Of a stretch of 64,000 nucleotides of DNA, positions 24,797 through 33,752 are shown one piece after another. Location of the stretch: contig NZ_JAFMZZ010000004.1 of NCBI RefSeq assembly GCF_017356245.1, positions 937,163 to 1,001,162 of the forward strand, written 5' to 3'. Numbering within the stretch: the first letter of the stretch is position 1; each line of letters begins with the position of its first letter. Below the pieces are notes generated by a model that was not told where the DNA came from, ran no database searches, and was given only the letters and a program-made list of their open reading frames with translations. This DNA comes from Bordetella petrii. GTDB taxonomy: Bacteria; Pseudomonadota; Gammaproteobacteria; Burkholderiales; Burkholderiaceae_B. The translations under genes and the position numbers were made by a program.

Positions 24797-27277
24797 ATGG
24801 CCGCTTTTACCATCGCTCCGATTGGAACCTGCCGTATCCACACGCCGCTGCGCGATGCCGTTGGGCGCTACCCGATCAAGCTACAACTCGGGCGCAACTA
24901 TGGCTTCGTGCACACCAGCGCCGAGGCGCTTCAGCAGGCGCGATTCATGTTCGGCGAGGCCGAGATTCCCGCTGACGTCCAGCGCCTGATCTTTCGCCCG
25001 TCGAATGGCGAACAGGCCCGTCAAGGGACGCACAAGCCTGCCGACCTGTACATGGTCGAACTGTCTTCGCGCAAACTGCTGACCATCGACGGCTATCCCA
25101 TACAGTCCAACTACCTGGTGCGGTATTTCAGCGAGTTCTTCGCCGATCGTGCGCGCACCCGGATGTTCTGGTCGCTGGCCAGCGCCGACCGGCTTGCCGA
25201 GCGGCGCGCATTGCTGGAACAAGACCCGGCCTTCAAGAGTCTGTCGCAGGAAGACGGATCCTTGCTGTCCCGTATCGTCAAGCGCGATCTGGCGGACGAC
25301 CAGATCGAGAGCGAGATGCGCCAGCTCGTCGGCCTGCTCGGCAGGGAAAAGGTGGTCTTCGTCACTCACGTCAATGCCCTGACGCCGGACAATACGCCGA
25401 TCGAACAGCGAGGGCAGCTGATTGCCGCGGTGACTGCCAGTGCGCAGCGAATCGGCGTGCCTTGCTACGATCCGACGCCGCTGATGAACAAGATCGGGCA
25501 AGCCGATGCGATGGAAAACGGCGGGCTTGACCTGACCCACTACACGCCGGTTTTCGCGGAGCGTCTGTGCGCGGAGTGGTTCAAGAACTTCATGCGTCCG
25601 AAAATGGACACGTCGACGTCGCAGCCGGCAGTGCCCAAGCTCGGAGCCGACGACAGCGCCGAGAGCATCGAAAAAACCTGGGACGCGGGTGACCTGCGCG
25701 CGGCGTCGCGGCGGGTGCGCGATGTGCTGCGCCGTTATCCCGGTTTGCCCGACCACGTGCTGCTGTTTGCGCGGATTCAAGAGGAACTGGGTGATTATGA
25801 AGGATCGCTCGCGCTGTTGAGCGGCGCGGATGGCGCGCTGGCCTCCGGCAGCAAAGCCGAGCAGATTCTGATGCGAAACCAGTTCAAACTGGGGCGCCAT
25901 GATGTGGCGTACTCGCTCGCGGCCGGCCTGCTGGGCGACGAGATAGAAACCCCGGAAATCGTAAGGATCGCGGCGGTTTCCGCGGGCCAATTGGGGTACG
26001 TCGACGAGGCCCTGGTCAACTGGAAGCAACTGTTCCGCATTTCTGCTCCCGACGACGCGGGGGCGGTAGAAGCGGCCGACACGGTGCTTTCGATGCTGCA
26101 GGCAAGCGACGACATGCAGGCCGCCATCCGCTGGGTCCACGAGGTCCGGGCGGCCATCCCTTCGTATGGCCGGGGTTTCGCGGTACTGTGGCGAGACCGG
26201 CTGCTGGCCGCGGACCGTGCCGGGTTGCGCGCCCTGGCATCCGAGTCGCCCGCGCTTGACGATCCCGATGCACTGGAGCTCGTCAAGGAAGCGTCGTGGC
26301 GGGGTTGCATTGTGGCCGCGGCGACATTGGCGGCTTCTTGCGGCCTGGCCGACAGCGAACAAGAAGACATTCGTGCGTGGCTGCTCGCGCAGTCGTCAGC
26401 TTGGGCCGAAGAAGGCGCCCGCGCAATGGAGGAAGGGCGCCTGCGCGATGCCGCCGAACGAATCTGCGCGCATCGCCTGCTCAATCCCGACGCCCTGGCC
26501 GGAGTGCGCGCCCAGAGGGCGCTCGAACGCGCGATGCGCCTGGACGCGCGGGCCGCGCTGTTGGCGGGCAACCACAAAGAAGTGATCGACCTGACGGATA
26601 TCGCAATCGATACCCGCGTCGATTTTCCCGAGCTTGACACCATGCGGGGCCGGGCGGCCGACGCGCTCGGCGACAAGAAAACGGCGATGCGGCATCTCGA
26701 GCGGGCCGCCGCCAGCGAATCCGCCCCTCTCAGCACGCAGTTGTACTTTGCGCGAGTGGCGTTCAATGGCGGCTGGTTTGGCGAAGCCATAGACGCCTAC
26801 AAGATGGTTCTCGCCCATGCGTCGGCCGACCAGGGCGCAAAAGACGAAGCGCAGCGCCAGCTCGGCAGGCTAGGGCCGCGCGCCATACGCGGCGCCCGGG
26901 AGATACTGTCCGCCGGCGATCATCAGGCAGCCTGGAACCTGCTGGAGCGCGTCGCGAAGTCGTGGCCGCAGATGGCGGAGATCGATCACGAAAAGCGGCG
27001 CGTCCTCGCTGTCCTGTATGCCGAAGCGCGCGCGCTGGACCCTTCCAGCACCACCGAACGCCTGGCTCTCGGCGAAAGGATCCTGAAACTCGTTTCTGAC
27101 GATCCCGTCGGCCTGCGCCTGGCCGCCGTCGGCGCCATGCGCCTGCATCGCTTCGAGCAGGCCTTGCCCTACTGGCGATTGCTCAAAGAGCGTTCCGACA
27201 ATCCCGAGCAGTTCGACCACTATATCCAACGCTGCCTTGCGTGGATCGAGAAGGCCAACCGCAGGAAGGCGGCATGA
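24797..27277 (+). CDS. tviD: TviD-like Vi polysaccharide biosynthesis protein
   Basis: An 826-residue cytoplasmic protein, close in length to Salmonella TviD. The N-terminal domain (about 1-270) looks like an SGNH/GSCFA-type hydrolase or acetyltransferase: an APIGTCRIHTPL start (Gly10-Thr11-Cys12), VHTSAEALQQARFMFGE, VVFVTHVNAL, and a DLTHYTP block with Asp245 and His248 in the DxxH pattern of the catalytic pair. The rest (about 280-826) is alpha-helical TPR-like repeat sequence. In S. Typhi, TviD works with the polymerase TviE and is linked to O-acetylation. An AGGAGAGACCCTGA ribosome site precedes the ATG. It overlaps tviE by 4 bp. Confidence 0.85.
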   Translation: MAAFTIAPIGTCRIHTPLRDAVGRYPIKLQLGRNYGFVHTSAEALQQARFMFGEAEIPADVQRLIFRPSNGEQARQGTHKPADLYMVELSSRKLLTIDGYPIQSNYLVRYFSEFFADRARTRMFWSLASADRLAERRALLEQDPAFKSLSQEDGSLLSRIVKRDLADDQIESEMRQLVGLLGREKVVFVTHVNALTPDNTPIEQRGQLIAAVTASAQRIGVPCYDPTPLMNKIGQADAMENGGLDLTHYTPVFAERLCAEWFKNFMRPKMDTSTSQPAVPKLGADDSAESIEKTWDAGDLRAASRRVRDVLRRYPGLPDHVLLFARIQEELGDYEGSLALLSGADGALASGSKAEQILMRNQFKLGRHDVAYSLAAGLLGDEIETPEIVRIAAVSAGQLGYVDEALVNWKQLFRISAPDDAGAVEAADTVLSMLQASDDMQAAIRWVHEVRAAIPSYGRGFAVLWRDRLLAADRAGLRALASESPALDDPDALELVKEASWRGCIVAAATLAASCGLADSEQEDIRAWLLAQSSAWAEEGARAMEEGRLRDAAERICAHRLLNPDALAGVRAQRALERAMRLDARAALLAGNHKEVIDLTDIAIDTRVDFPELDTMRGRAADALGDKKTAMRHLERAAASESAPLSTQLYFARVAFNGGWFGEAIDAYKMVLAHASADQGAKDEAQRQLGRLGPRAIRGAREILSAGDHQAAWNLLERVAKSWPQMAEIDHEKRRVLAVLYAEARALDPSSTTERLALGERILKLVSDDPVGLRLAAVGAMRLHRFEQALPYWRLLKERSDNPEQFDHYIQRCLAWIEKANRRKAA

Positions 27278-29331
27278 GCCCGGCGCTGATGACCGGGCGG
27301 GATCACGTTGCGTCCGGTCTCCAACGGGTTCAGGCCCAGTTGGAGGAGATCGTCACGGCATCCGGACGGGTTCAGATCGCGCAGGAAAACCTGGTGCGTG
27401 CGCAAGCGCTGGCGCGCGACTACTTGGAAGACTCGAAGGTCCGCTTTCTTCTGCTTCGGCTGAAAGAAGCGGCGGGCTTGAACGAGGGCCTGTCCGAGCA
27501 GTGGTCGACGCTATTGCAGGAATGCCCGGACGACCTCCAGATTGTCCGCTATTGCGCGACCCGTCTCGTGAAGGAACGGCACCTGGATGAAGCCTTGTCC
27601 TTGGTCGAACGCCATCTTCCGGCGTCGACGAAGAGCACCGCCAAGCTGTTCGCCAGGGCCAAGTTGCTTGGCGACATCCGCGCGCATGAACAGTCGGACG
27701 AGCTGTTTCACCAGCTGATTTCGCAGCACTCGGATCGCAATATGCGTGTCGAGTTCGCCAAGCGCCTGCGCAAGCGCGGCCTGCTGGCGGACGCGTTCGA
27801 GACCATCATGCCCGTTGCGGACCAGCTCGCTCCTGGCAGCAAGGCGGCGGAACTTGCCAGCGAACTGGAGAGCGACTACGCCTTCTACCAGGGCTTCGAA
27901 CCGGAAGAAGGGTTGGCTGGAAAGGACATCAGGATCGTATCGATGAAACATGCGATTCTGCACTTCCGCGACCGGCAGATTGGCGACCAGCCACCGGAAA
28001 GACCGGTCTCGGTCGCGCTGGTGACGGGCAGCCTGGGGCCCGGCGGCGCCGAACGACAGCTGACGCGGCTTGCCGGCGAGCTGACCCGCATGGCGGAATC
28101 GCCCGATCACCGGCCGGCCGATGTGCTCATGAGGCCCGAAAAAGTCGAAGTGCTGGTCAAGCAGCACACCGAGCCTACTGGAACCGGCAAAAAGCAGGGG
28201 CTGGATTTCTTCCTGCCGGTTCTGGCCGAAGCCCAGATTCCGGTCACGGAAATCAACAGGCTGCCCGCCGTTTCGGTATCGCATCAATCCGTTCCCGATG
28301 AAACCCTGGCGCGTTTGCTGGAGCAGCTGCCGCCCCCCGTTCACTATGGCGTGACGCGTCTTGCGCCGGTCTTGCGCGACAACCCGTTTGATGTGGTGAG
28401 CTTGTGGCAGGATGGCACGTGCCTGTTCGGGGCGCTGGCGGCGCTGCTCGCCGGTGCGCCGACCATTCATCTCGTGTTTCGCGGGCTGCCGCCGAATATC
28501 CGCAAGGATCGCTTTCGCGAAGAGTACCCCGAGCTGTACCAGGCCCTGGCGCAAGTGCCGGGGGTATATTTTGTCAGCAACAGCGTCAAGGCGGCGGAAG
28601 CCTATGCGGAATGGCTGGGCATCCCGATCGTGCGCTTTCATGTCTTGTACAACGGCGTGCCGGACCTCGCGACCGATGCTTCGGCGGGGGATAAAAAAAA
28701 ATGGCTGGCGTTCCGCAAAAGCACGGCCGACGCCACAGAAACGGTAGGCGGCGTGTTCCGCCTTGAGCCGGACAAACGGCCGCAGCTCTGGATCAAGCTG
28801 GCGGCGCAGTATCTGAAACGGCGCCCGAAAGCGCGCTTCGTCATCGTGGGTGACGGGCGCCTGCACGAGAACATCGTGGCGCTGGCGCACGAGTTGCGTG
28901 TGACAGACCGGCTGCTGCTCGTGGGCCTGTCGAATCATGTGGGCTACTGGTACTCGCAAATGGACGCCAGCGTCCTGCTTTCGCGGTACGAGGGCCTGCC
29001 GAATGTGCTGATAGAAGCACAGCTGCTGGGTGTGCCGGTAGTTTCGACGCCGGCCGGCGGCGCGGGAGAGTGCTTCGTCGAGAATGTGACGGGCCACCTG
29101 CTTGCGGATGTCGAGCACCCGGACTTGAACGAGGCCTGCGAAAAAGTCGCATCGATTGTGGACCAGGTGCGCACGAACGAAGCACTGCGAGAGCACAGCC
29201 GCCACCGGGCGCAGAAGCTGTTTTCGCTGGACGCGATGTTGGCAAAATTCCTGAGCCTGTGCGTACCCATCATGCCCATGTCGGAGAACGATGAGCGGAT
29301 GGATATGCCGATGCGCCGGATGCTTGCCTGA
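27274..29331 (+). CDS. tviE: TviE-like glycosyltransferase (capsule polymerase)
   Basis: A 685-residue GT-B enzyme. Residues 1 to about 230 are helical, TPR-like. The catalytic part starts with SVALVTGSLGPGGAERQLTR (the GGxxR donor-domain motif) at about residue 245, and the C-terminal GT4 domain has VFRLEPDKRPQLWIKLA, FVIVGDGRLHENI and the E-x7-E motif EGLPNVLIE (Glu573, Glu581). In the Vi system TviE polymerises the amino-uronic acid chain from UDP-GalNAcA. The start overlaps the tviD stop (ATGA). It is about 100 residues longer than Salmonella TviE as I recall it. Confidence 0.86.
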   Translation: MSPALMTGRDHVASGLQRVQAQLEEIVTASGRVQIAQENLVRAQALARDYLEDSKVRFLLLRLKEAAGLNEGLSEQWSTLLQECPDDLQIVRYCATRLVKERHLDEALSLVERHLPASTKSTAKLFARAKLLGDIRAHEQSDELFHQLISQHSDRNMRVEFAKRLRKRGLLADAFETIMPVADQLAPGSKAAELASELESDYAFYQGFEPEEGLAGKDIRIVSMKHAILHFRDRQIGDQPPERPVSVALVTGSLGPGGAERQLTRLAGELTRMAESPDHRPADVLMRPEKVEVLVKQHTEPTGTGKKQGLDFFLPVLAEAQIPVTEINRLPAVSVSHQSVPDETLARLLEQLPPPVHYGVTRLAPVLRDNPFDVVSLWQDGTCLFGALAALLAGAPTIHLVFRGLPPNIRKDRFREEYPELYQALAQVPGVYFVSNSVKAAEAYAEWLGIPIVRFHVLYNGVPDLATDASAGDKKKWLAFRKSTADATETVGGVFRLEPDKRPQLWIKLAAQYLKRRPKARFVIVGDGRLHENIVALAHELRVTDRLLLVGLSNHVGYWYSQMDASVLLSRYEGLPNVLIEAQLLGVPVVSTPAGGAGECFVENVTGHLLADVEHPDLNEACEKVASIVDQVRTNEALREHSRHRAQKLFSLDAMLAKFLSLCVPIMPMSENDERMDMPMRRMLA

Positions 29332-29373
29332 TCACCCGCTTATCTTTTCCAGATACTGAGAATAAACAACGCT

Positions 29374-30531
29374 ATGCATACGAACGTCCCGGCTTCGGGC
29401 CCGCGGCGCCACGCGGCCCTGGCCATGGTATTGCTTGCCGCAATTGCACTCACAGGATGCCAGCTGCCGCGTTCCGGCCCGATGCTGAGCGAGATGACCG
29501 GGGCCAACGACGACAAGGACATCTTGGTGATGCCTGTTTCGCGCGAACTCGTGCAGGCGAGCAAGATGCCCGAGGTTGCCGATTTTCCCGCGTACTATCG
29601 CGATTTGACGCAGGCCGGGTTCGACCGCCTGGTTCCAGGCGACGGCATAAACGTGAAAGTCTGGGAGCGCGACGGGCTGGGCGTGTTCGCGGTTGACCCC
29701 TCTGGCGTGAGCGACCTTGGAAATCAGCAGATTGACCGGGCCGGGAACATCTATTTTCCCATTCTCGGAAAGTTCCACGCCGCGGGCTTGACGCTGGCGC
29801 AGCTGCATGGCGCCATCTCCGCACGCTTGAGCAAACTCGTCCTCGGTTCCGACGTCAGCGTGACGCGCGTGGCCGATACGCGAGGGCAAATGGTGACTGT
29901 CCAGGGCAATCTGACCCGCCCCGGCATGTATCCCATTACGCAGACTTCCCAGCGCTTGAGCAGCGCACTGGCGCAGGCGGCGCCGGTGCAGACCAACCCC
30001 GAGCAGCTCGTCATCAGCCTGCGCCGCAACAACCATGTTGCTTCGGTCCGGCTGTCGGATATCTACCGCAACCAGAAGAACGACATTCTATTGCGGCCGG
30101 GAGACGTGATTACCGCCTATGACGCAAGAGAGTATCTGACCGTACTGGGCGCGGCCGGCGTTCAGGGGCGCGTGGCCATCAGCAAGCGCAACTACAGTGT
30201 GCTGGATGCCCTGGCCGACTCCAAGGGGCTGGACGACAAGACCGCCGACCCGCGTTCCGTGTTCCTGTTCACGCCCGCGAAGGCCGGTGTGGACGGAAAG
30301 CCGGACAGCGTGCCGGTTGTCTACCAGTTCGACCTCACTCGTCCGGAGCAGGTGGCGTTGGCGCGTGAATTCTCTGTACACGAGGGCCAGGCCATCTATA
30401 TATCGGACGCGCCGTTCACCCAGGTGCAGAAAGTCCTGTCGGCCTTCCGGGTCACCATGAGTGCGGGCTTCAGCGCCACGCGGGCCATCGATAGTGATTC
30501 GGGCGCCAGTTCGACCAACGTAACCCAGTAG
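29374..30531 (+). CDS. vexA: outer-membrane polysaccharide export lipoprotein (Wza/KpsD/VexA family)
   Basis: A 385-residue lipoprotein with a type II signal peptide and lipobox LTGC (Cys29). The Poly_export domain begins near residue 84 (FDRLVPGDGINVKVWERDGL) and continues through IDRAGNIYFPILGKF and VTRVADTRGQMVTVQGNLTR, followed by SLBB-like regions (GDVITAYDAREYLTVLGAAG). It should form the outer-membrane channel for the capsule. It ends 2 bp before the vexB start. Confidence 0.92.
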   Translation: MHTNVPASGPRRHAALAMVLLAAIALTGCQLPRSGPMLSEMTGANDDKDILVMPVSRELVQASKMPEVADFPAYYRDLTQAGFDRLVPGDGINVKVWERDGLGVFAVDPSGVSDLGNQQIDRAGNIYFPILGKFHAAGLTLAQLHGAISARLSKLVLGSDVSVTRVADTRGQMVTVQGNLTRPGMYPITQTSQRLSSALAQAAPVQTNPEQLVISLRRNNHVASVRLSDIYRNQKNDILLRPGDVITAYDAREYLTVLGAAGVQGRVAISKRNYSVLDALADSKGLDDKTADPRSVFLFTPAKAGVDGKPDSVPVVYQFDLTRPEQVALAREFSVHEGQAIYISDAPFTQVQKVLSAFRVTMSAGFSATRAIDSDSGASSTNVTQ

Positions 30532-30532
30532 C

Positions 30533-31879
30533 GTGTCGATGAGCAACGAGGACCGGATCAAGAGTTGGCGTACGCGCCGCAGCGGCGGCAATTACGCGGT
30601 GGGATCCGGCGTCGCGGCCTGGCGTCTGGATCCGGCCGCGCTGTTTGAGGCAAAGGCCGCGCCGGAGGTCCTGCTCAAGCCCTTGCTTGCGCGCCTGCAA
30701 GGCGAGCCGCATGATTCCGTGGCTGCCCGCAGGGCGGTATACGAGGCTGTACAGGCAGAGCTGGATGCGGAGATAGCGCGCAGCGGGGTCGACGAGACGC
30801 TTGCCGATTTCTCCCGGCGACGCCTTCGTATCATCGTGCGCCTGCTTGAACAGGATATTCGGGCAGGTGTCGACGTGTTCGCGCCCGGATACATGCCGGC
30901 CAGGCTGGCGGCGGACGACGAGCGCCTGGCCGCAGCGCATGCCAGGCGCGTGCAGCGGCGCAAACAAGACGAGGCGCGCGACGCACGCCGCCATGCGTCG
31001 CGCAACGACATTGCGCTGGAAATCGAGTTGCCTCCTGACGAGGCTTACGATCTCGCGATATTTCGGGACCGTTTGCATGTGCTGCATGAACAGCATCATT
31101 CGCGCAGCGCCAGCGGGGGCTCGGCGACCGGGCGCACGCTGCTGGCGATGTTCGTCTATCAGCTGCGCGTGATACATGGCGAAAGCCGGATTGCCTTGCT
31201 ATGGGCGCTGGTCGGCCCCGTGGTGCTGCTTACGCTGATTTCGTCGCTGTATATCCTGATGGGCACGCATTACATCCTTGGCATGGACGTGCGCTCATTT
31301 TCGCTGTCGGGAGCAACGGTATGGATCATGTTCCGGCAGATTATTTTCAGAAGCAGCTCCGCATATGTATCGGCCCGCGGCTTGCTGAACTTCCAGGGCG
31401 TCACCCCCCTGATGTGCGCACTGGTGCAGGCGCTTATCTACCTGCTGGTGTATCTCGTGGCTTTCGCCGTGCTGGTCTTCGCCGGCCATGCGCTGGATTT
31501 CATCACGCTGCCGCAAAGCTGGGCGGGAACCATTCTTTACGTCGTGTTGATGGGAGGCTGTGGCGCCGCGATGGGCGTGCTGTTCGGCGCGATTGCGACG
31601 TTCTGGCATTTCTATCTCAGGCTGGCGCCAGTGATCGAGCGATTTCTCCAGATATTCTCGGGTGTCTTCTTCGTGTCGGAACAACTGCCGGAACAATTGC
31701 GCATCTGGATGCTCTGGTCTCCGTTCGCGCACGGCATGCAGCTCTTGCGTTCTGCCTACTTCAGCGCCTACACGTCGCAGGATGCAAGCCTGGGGTATTT
31801 CCTGACGTCGCTGGTTTTCCTGATGGTGCTTGCATTGGCGGCCGAGCGCCTTGCCCGCCCCAATATTCAGCCGATGTGA
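30533..31879 (+). CDS. vexB: capsule ABC transporter permease with N-terminal extension (KpsM/VexB family)
   Basis: A 448-residue protein (GTG at 30533; an ATG at 30539 is equally possible). The C-terminal 240 residues are a complete ABC-2 permease: YQLRVIHGESRIALLWALVG, a NFQGVTPLMCALVQALIYLL segment, and LLWSP-like LWSPFAHGMQLLRSAYFSAY near the end, with six membrane helices. KpsM/VexB proteins are usually about 260 residues, so the first ~205 residues are extra: charged, helical, with a highly Arg/Ala/Asp-rich stretch at about 125-165, no signal peptide and no recognised domain. The extension would lie in the cytoplasm beside the ATPase VexC, which is itself unusual. Confidence 0.88.
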   Translation: MSMSNEDRIKSWRTRRSGGNYAVGSGVAAWRLDPAALFEAKAAPEVLLKPLLARLQGEPHDSVAARRAVYEAVQAELDAEIARSGVDETLADFSRRRLRIIVRLLEQDIRAGVDVFAPGYMPARLAADDERLAAAHARRVQRRKQDEARDARRHASRNDIALEIELPPDEAYDLAIFRDRLHVLHEQHHSRSASGGSATGRTLLAMFVYQLRVIHGESRIALLWALVGPVVLLTLISSLYILMGTHYILGMDVRSFSLSGATVWIMFRQIIFRSSSAYVSARGLLNFQGVTPLMCALVQALIYLLVYLVAFAVLVFAGHALDFITLPQSWAGTILYVVLMGGCGAAMGVLFGAIATFWHFYLRLAPVIERFLQIFSGVFFVSEQLPEQLRIWMLWSPFAHGMQLLRSAYFSAYTSQDASLGYFLTSLVFLMVLALAAERLARPNIQPM

Positions 31880-31885
31880 GAGAAG

Positions 31886-32602
31886 ATGATGATCCATCTT
31901 AATGGCGTAACTGACGAGCCCTATGCCTTCGGAAGCAGGCAGCCGCTGCTCGCCAATGCCAATCTGGACATTCCTGTCGGGCGCTACGCCCTGCTTTCTG
32001 CCGCGCCGGAACTGCATCGCCAGATTGTCGACGTGCTGTGCTGCCTGCGTCCGCCGCGCCAGGGCTTCGTCAAGCATGACGGCAAGGTTTCCTGGGCGAT
32101 AGGGCGGCAGGGGTTCATCCGTGGCAAGGCAAGCGGCCTGAGCATGATCGAGTTCGTAAGCGATATGTACGAAGTCGACGCGGACGTCACGTACGAATTG
32201 GTCGCGGATCTTGTCAGCGACCCCAAGTGCCTGGCCAAGCCCATGGAACATTGGCCGATCTATGCGCGCCAGGAATTCTCTTTTGCCTTGGCGCTGGCGC
32301 CGGCTTTTGACGTGTACGTGATTGAAGGGGCCATTCCTTTCGAGCCCTGTCGCTTCACCCGGCTATGGCAGGCATTGTTCGAAGAGCGGCTGGTTGGCCG
32401 GACTCTTATTTTATCCAGTTATCGCCACAATCAGATGGCGGACTATTGCTTCAAAGGCTTGATTTATGAACGAAGCGTTCTCAACATCGAAGACGACCTC
32501 GACCAATGCATCCGCAGGTTCCCGCCGAGACGATCAAGGAGCGAAACCGGAGCAGGCGAAGACGTCTTCGGAGGCGGCTTCGAAGACGGCCTCGGCCTCT
32601 GA
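31886..32602 (+). CDS. vexC: degenerate capsule ABC-transporter ATPase (KpsT/VexC family)
   Basis: A 238-residue protein that aligns along its length with KpsT/VexC ATPases (ANLDIPVGRYALL, KVSWAIGRQGFIRGKASGLS, EFSFALALAPAFDVYVI, KGLIYERSVLNIEDDLDQ). The catalytic motifs are gone: the Walker A region at residues 38-46 reads SAAPELHRQ with no GKS/T; the signature region at 123-130 reads WPIYARQE instead of xSSGMRxR; the Walker B Asp-Glu pair is Glu147-Gly148; the H-loop His is replaced by Ser in LILSSYRH. The reading frame is intact. It should not hydrolyse ATP. The last 46 codons overlap vexD in another frame. Confidence 0.88.
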   Translation: MMIHLNGVTDEPYAFGSRQPLLANANLDIPVGRYALLSAAPELHRQIVDVLCCLRPPRQGFVKHDGKVSWAIGRQGFIRGKASGLSMIEFVSDMYEVDADVTYELVADLVSDPKCLAKPMEHWPIYARQEFSFALALAPAFDVYVIEGAIPFEPCRFTRLWQALFEERLVGRTLILSSYRHNQMADYCFKGLIYERSVLNIEDDLDQCIRRFPPRRSRSETGAGEDVFGGGFEDGLGL

Positions 32603-33752
32603 GGCCGGCTCCGAGATCGAACGCCGCCGCCGCGAACGGCAGGCATCGACGCGCGAGCGCCGTCGCCACCGCTGGGTCAATGCGCTGATCGTCCTCACGC
32701 CGGTTGCGCTCGCCTTCGTTTACGTGTTCTGGATCGCGACGCCTCGCTACGAAGCGGAGTCACGATTCTTCGTCCAGTCCGGAGCCGGCCAGCAGGGAGG
32801 AGGCGGGGCGGCGAGCCTTATCACGACAGGAAGCATGGGCGGCATGCTCGGCGGTTTCGTGGACGGATGGGCGGTCAATGACTTTCTGAAATCGCGGGAC
32901 TGCATGCGGCAGCTCGATGAGAAAGTCGGCCTGCGCCAGTATCTGACCCGCGCCGGAATCGACCCGCTCAATCGCCTTTCCGCGGATTCCAGCGAAGACG
33001 AACTTTATCGCGCCTACCAGGCGTCGGTCGACGTCTCTTTCAATGCGCTGGAACAGATAGACGTGTTGCGTGTAAGCGCGTTTTCTTCGGAAGATGCCGA
33101 GATCCTGTCGAAGGCGCTTATCGTCCTGGCAGAGAACTTCGTCAGCTCCATGAACGAAAAAGGCGTTGCCGACAAACTGAAGGTAAGCGAAGAATCAGTC
33201 AGGCTCGCGGAGAAAAAAGCCCTTGCCGCCAGAGAGGACCTGACGTCGTGGCGAACCGCCCACGGCAATATCGATCCGACCGCCACGGTGGCGATGCTGC
33301 TGAATCTGTCCAGCCAGCTCGAAGCAGAGCTCAGTACCGCGCAGATCAATCTGGACAAGATCCGCGCGCTTGGCAATGAGGACCATTTCATGTTGAGGCC
33401 CGCCGAATTGCAGGTCGTGGCCCTGAAAAAACGGATTACGGCGTTGCGGCATCGCTTAAGCGGCGAAGGCAATACGGAAGCGCAGCAGCTCAAAGAGTAC
33501 GAGGCGTTGAGGAATGCCCAGGCCTTCGCGGATTCGAACCTGACCCTGGCGCAGCAGTCGTATCAGCAGGCCTTGACGGACGCCCTGCGACTGCAGCGCT
33601 ATTTGTCCATTATCGCGCAGCCGGTTCCTACCGACCGGCCCAGCAGCCCGCGCACGGTGATTCTGCTGTTGCAGGCCCTGGCGATAGGCTTCGCGCTGAT
33701 GTTCGTCACGCGCGTGACGATTGCTTTGCTGAGGGGGCTGCGCCATGGTTGA
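32466..33752 (+). CDS. vexD: capsule export inner-membrane co-polymerase-like protein (KpsE/VexD family)
   Basis: A 428-residue protein with a hydrophilic, Ser/Ala/Lys/Arg-rich N-terminus (about 1-70), membrane helix at about 71-90 (ALIVLTPVALAFVYVFWI), a long periplasmic coiled-coil region (about 230-375) and a second helix at about 398-418. PATPRYEAESRFFVQS-like sequence after helix 1 is typical of KpsE. It spans the periplasm to connect transporter and VexA. The only start (32466) lies 137 bp inside vexC, an unusually long overlap; no later in-frame start precedes helix 1. Confidence 0.87.
   Translation: MNEAFSTSKTTSTNASAGSRRDDQGAKPEQAKTSSEAASKTASASEAGSEIERRRRERQASTRERRRHRWVNALIVLTPVALAFVYVFWIATPRYEAESRFFVQSGAGQQGGGGAASLITTGSMGGMLGGFVDGWAVNDFLKSRDCMRQLDEKVGLRQYLTRAGIDPLNRLSADSSEDELYRAYQASVDVSFNALEQIDVLRVSAFSSEDAEILSKALIVLAENFVSSMNEKGVADKLKVSEESVRLAEKKALAAREDLTSWRTAHGNIDPTATVAMLLNLSSQLEAELSTAQINLDKIRALGNEDHFMLRPAELQVVALKKRITALRHRLSGEGNTEAQQLKEYEALRNAQAFADSNLTLAQQSYQQALTDALRLQRYLSIIAQPVPTDRPSSPRTVILLLQALAIGFALMFVTRVTIALLRGLRHG

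Noticed and set aside
31115..31145. A Walker-A-like string GGSATGRT just before the first VexB membrane helix, which could seem to replace the lost P-loop of VexC.
   Set aside because: Lys is replaced by Arg, there is no following beta-strand/helix pattern or Walker B partner in the short extension, and the stretch is Gly/Ser-rich linker in character.
31886..32602. VexC as a pseudogene or sequencing-error product.
   Set aside because: The frame is open from start to stop, the sequence aligns with KpsT over nearly all its length without a frame switch, and non-catalytic family positions are kept. Decay would break these too.
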